From positions 1 through 12,456 of the forward strand of contig DBQU01000051.1 in assembly GCA_002305765.1 (NCBI GenBank): a stretch of DNA of 12,456 nt, read 5' to 3'. Made by a program: the position numbers and the translations under genes. Positions within the stretch are counted from its first letter, which is position 1. The number at the start of each line of letters is the position of its first letter. The DNA comes from Deltaproteobacteria bacterium UBA1386. GTDB lineage: Bacteria > Desulfobacterota > Syntrophorhabdia > Syntrophorhabdales > Syntrophorhabdaceae. Below, one piece after another: positions 12,214 to 12,456 of this stretch. The notes beneath the pieces are model-generated. The model saw only the letters and a list, made by a program, of their open reading frames with translations, searched no databases and had not been told where the DNA came from.

Positions 12214-12261
12214 TAACTACAGATTAACTACAAATGCCTCCGTTGCTCCGAAATGTAGTTA
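12214..12261 (+). repeat. TAACTACA repeats (two direct, one inverted)
   Basis: Copies at 12214-12221 and 12225-12232 are 11 bases apart, about one helical turn; the inverse TGTAGTTA is at 12254-12261. This spacing suits cooperative binding of a repressor or initiator. Confidence 0.65.
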
Positions 12262-12337
12262 AGTCGCGCAATAGCAACGTACCAGCATTAATCCCGCTTT
12301 TACTGCATTACAGCATTAACGCGCATTTTCGACGTTT

Positions 12338-12357
12338 ACATTTCGTAGAAGAAATGT
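12338..12357 (+). repeat. Operator-like palindrome
   Basis: ACATTTC (12338-12344) and GAAATGT (12351-12357) are perfect 7-bp arms around six bases. The half-site size and spacing are typical of a dimeric helix-turn-helix regulator, about 100 bases before the presumed downstream start. Confidence 0.6.
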
Positions 12358-12444
12358 TTAATTTCGGCCATTTTCGACCCTCCTCCAGACCCTGCCCTCT
12401 ATAAACGCCCGCCAGTCCTGCATCTCCGCGCTCGCTTAACAAAA

Positions 12445-12450
12445 CGGAGG
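12445..12450 (+). promoter_or_regulatory. Ribosome binding site at the right edge
   Basis: CGGAGG lies six bases from the window end and follows a leader with no gene. A coding start is expected at TTG 12454 (short spacing) or, more likely, just past the edge. Confidence 0.55.
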
Positions 12451-12456
12451 ATTTTG

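Larger units (their letters stand above)
11871..12456. promoter_or_regulatory. AT-richer repeat-dense control region, no gene
   Basis: Composition shifts to AT-rich and no gene is supported. Short repeats are dense: TTTGAGGCCTT at 11873-11883 and 11993-12003; a 14-bp perfect inverted repeat at 11900-11913 and 12038-12051; TAACTACA at 12214-12221 and 12225-12232 with its inverse at 12254-12261; CGTTGCT/AGCAACG at 12241-12247 and 12273-12279; CAGCATTAA at 12283-12291 and 12311-12319; CATTTTCGAC at 12324-12333 and 12369-12378; and ACATTTC/GAAATGT at 12338-12357. The region ends with a ribosome binding site at 12445-12450. It is probably the promoter/operator region of a + strand gene starting past the edge; a replication-origin-like iteron region is the alternative. 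No confident -35/-10 pair was found. Confidence 0.5.

Overview
The window is a GC-rich, single-direction block of mobile-element DNA. Every supported gene lies on the + strand between the left edge and about 11476. Most genes are preceded by a strong AGGAGGT-type ribosome binding site or overlap the previous gene by 1, 4 or 8 bases, so the block reads as one or a few long operons. Lipobox-bearing lipoproteins, a glycine-zipper envelope protein and a conjugative coupling ATPase indicate a Gram-negative (diderm) host. The composition and the glycine-zipper lipoprotein would suit a Desulfobacterota-like ('deltaproteobacterial') genome, but that assignment is an inference. No rRNA, tRNA, CRISPR array, integrase or intact transposase is visible.

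Layout. (1) Bases 2-973: the 3' part of a ParB-like DNA-binding protein with a glutamate-rich linker. (2) 970-2510: an ankyrin-repeat protein, a four-cysteine zinc-ribbon protein and a coiled-coil protein. (3) 2511-3236: a non-coding locus full of hairpins, bracketed by a perfect 17-bp inverted repeat and by oppositely oriented GGTGA arrays; it lies directly upstream of the relaxase and is the best oriT or structured-RNA candidate. (4) 3237-4280: a short MobA/MobL (MOBQ)-like relaxase. (5) 4308-5990: a zinc-ribbon/TM/Pro-Ala-rich protein, a lipoprotein, a 28-residue single-TM microprotein and a 94-residue two-TM protein. (6) 5993-8128: a VirD4/TraD-type coupling ATPase. (7) 8121-10537: an acidic protein, a basic coiled-coil protein, a small charged protein, a second ankyrin protein and a 74-residue protein. 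(8) 10550-11476: a glycine-zipper lipoprotein and a signal-peptide protein, followed by a rho-independent terminator at 11524-11555. (9) 11556-12456: no supported gene; a GC-rich stretch with one hairpin, then an AT-richer stretch full of short direct and inverted repeats that ends in a ribosome binding site, probably the control region of a gene starting just past the right edge.

How it fits together. Relaxase plus coupling protein form the DNA-processing and substrate-docking part of a conjugation system; the mating-pair channel genes (VirB4 and others) are not in the window. The most interesting pattern is that the relaxase and three other proteins (basic coiled-coil protein, second ankyrin protein, 74-residue protein) end in or near the same GRDR tail, written with different codons. 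Two of them also share the coiled-coil module before the tail. The relaxase is by definition a type IV secretion substrate. The simplest hypothesis is therefore that the tail is a docking/secretion signal and that the element sends a set of accessory proteins, including an ankyrin protein, into the recipient with its DNA. This is inference from sequence and needs testing.
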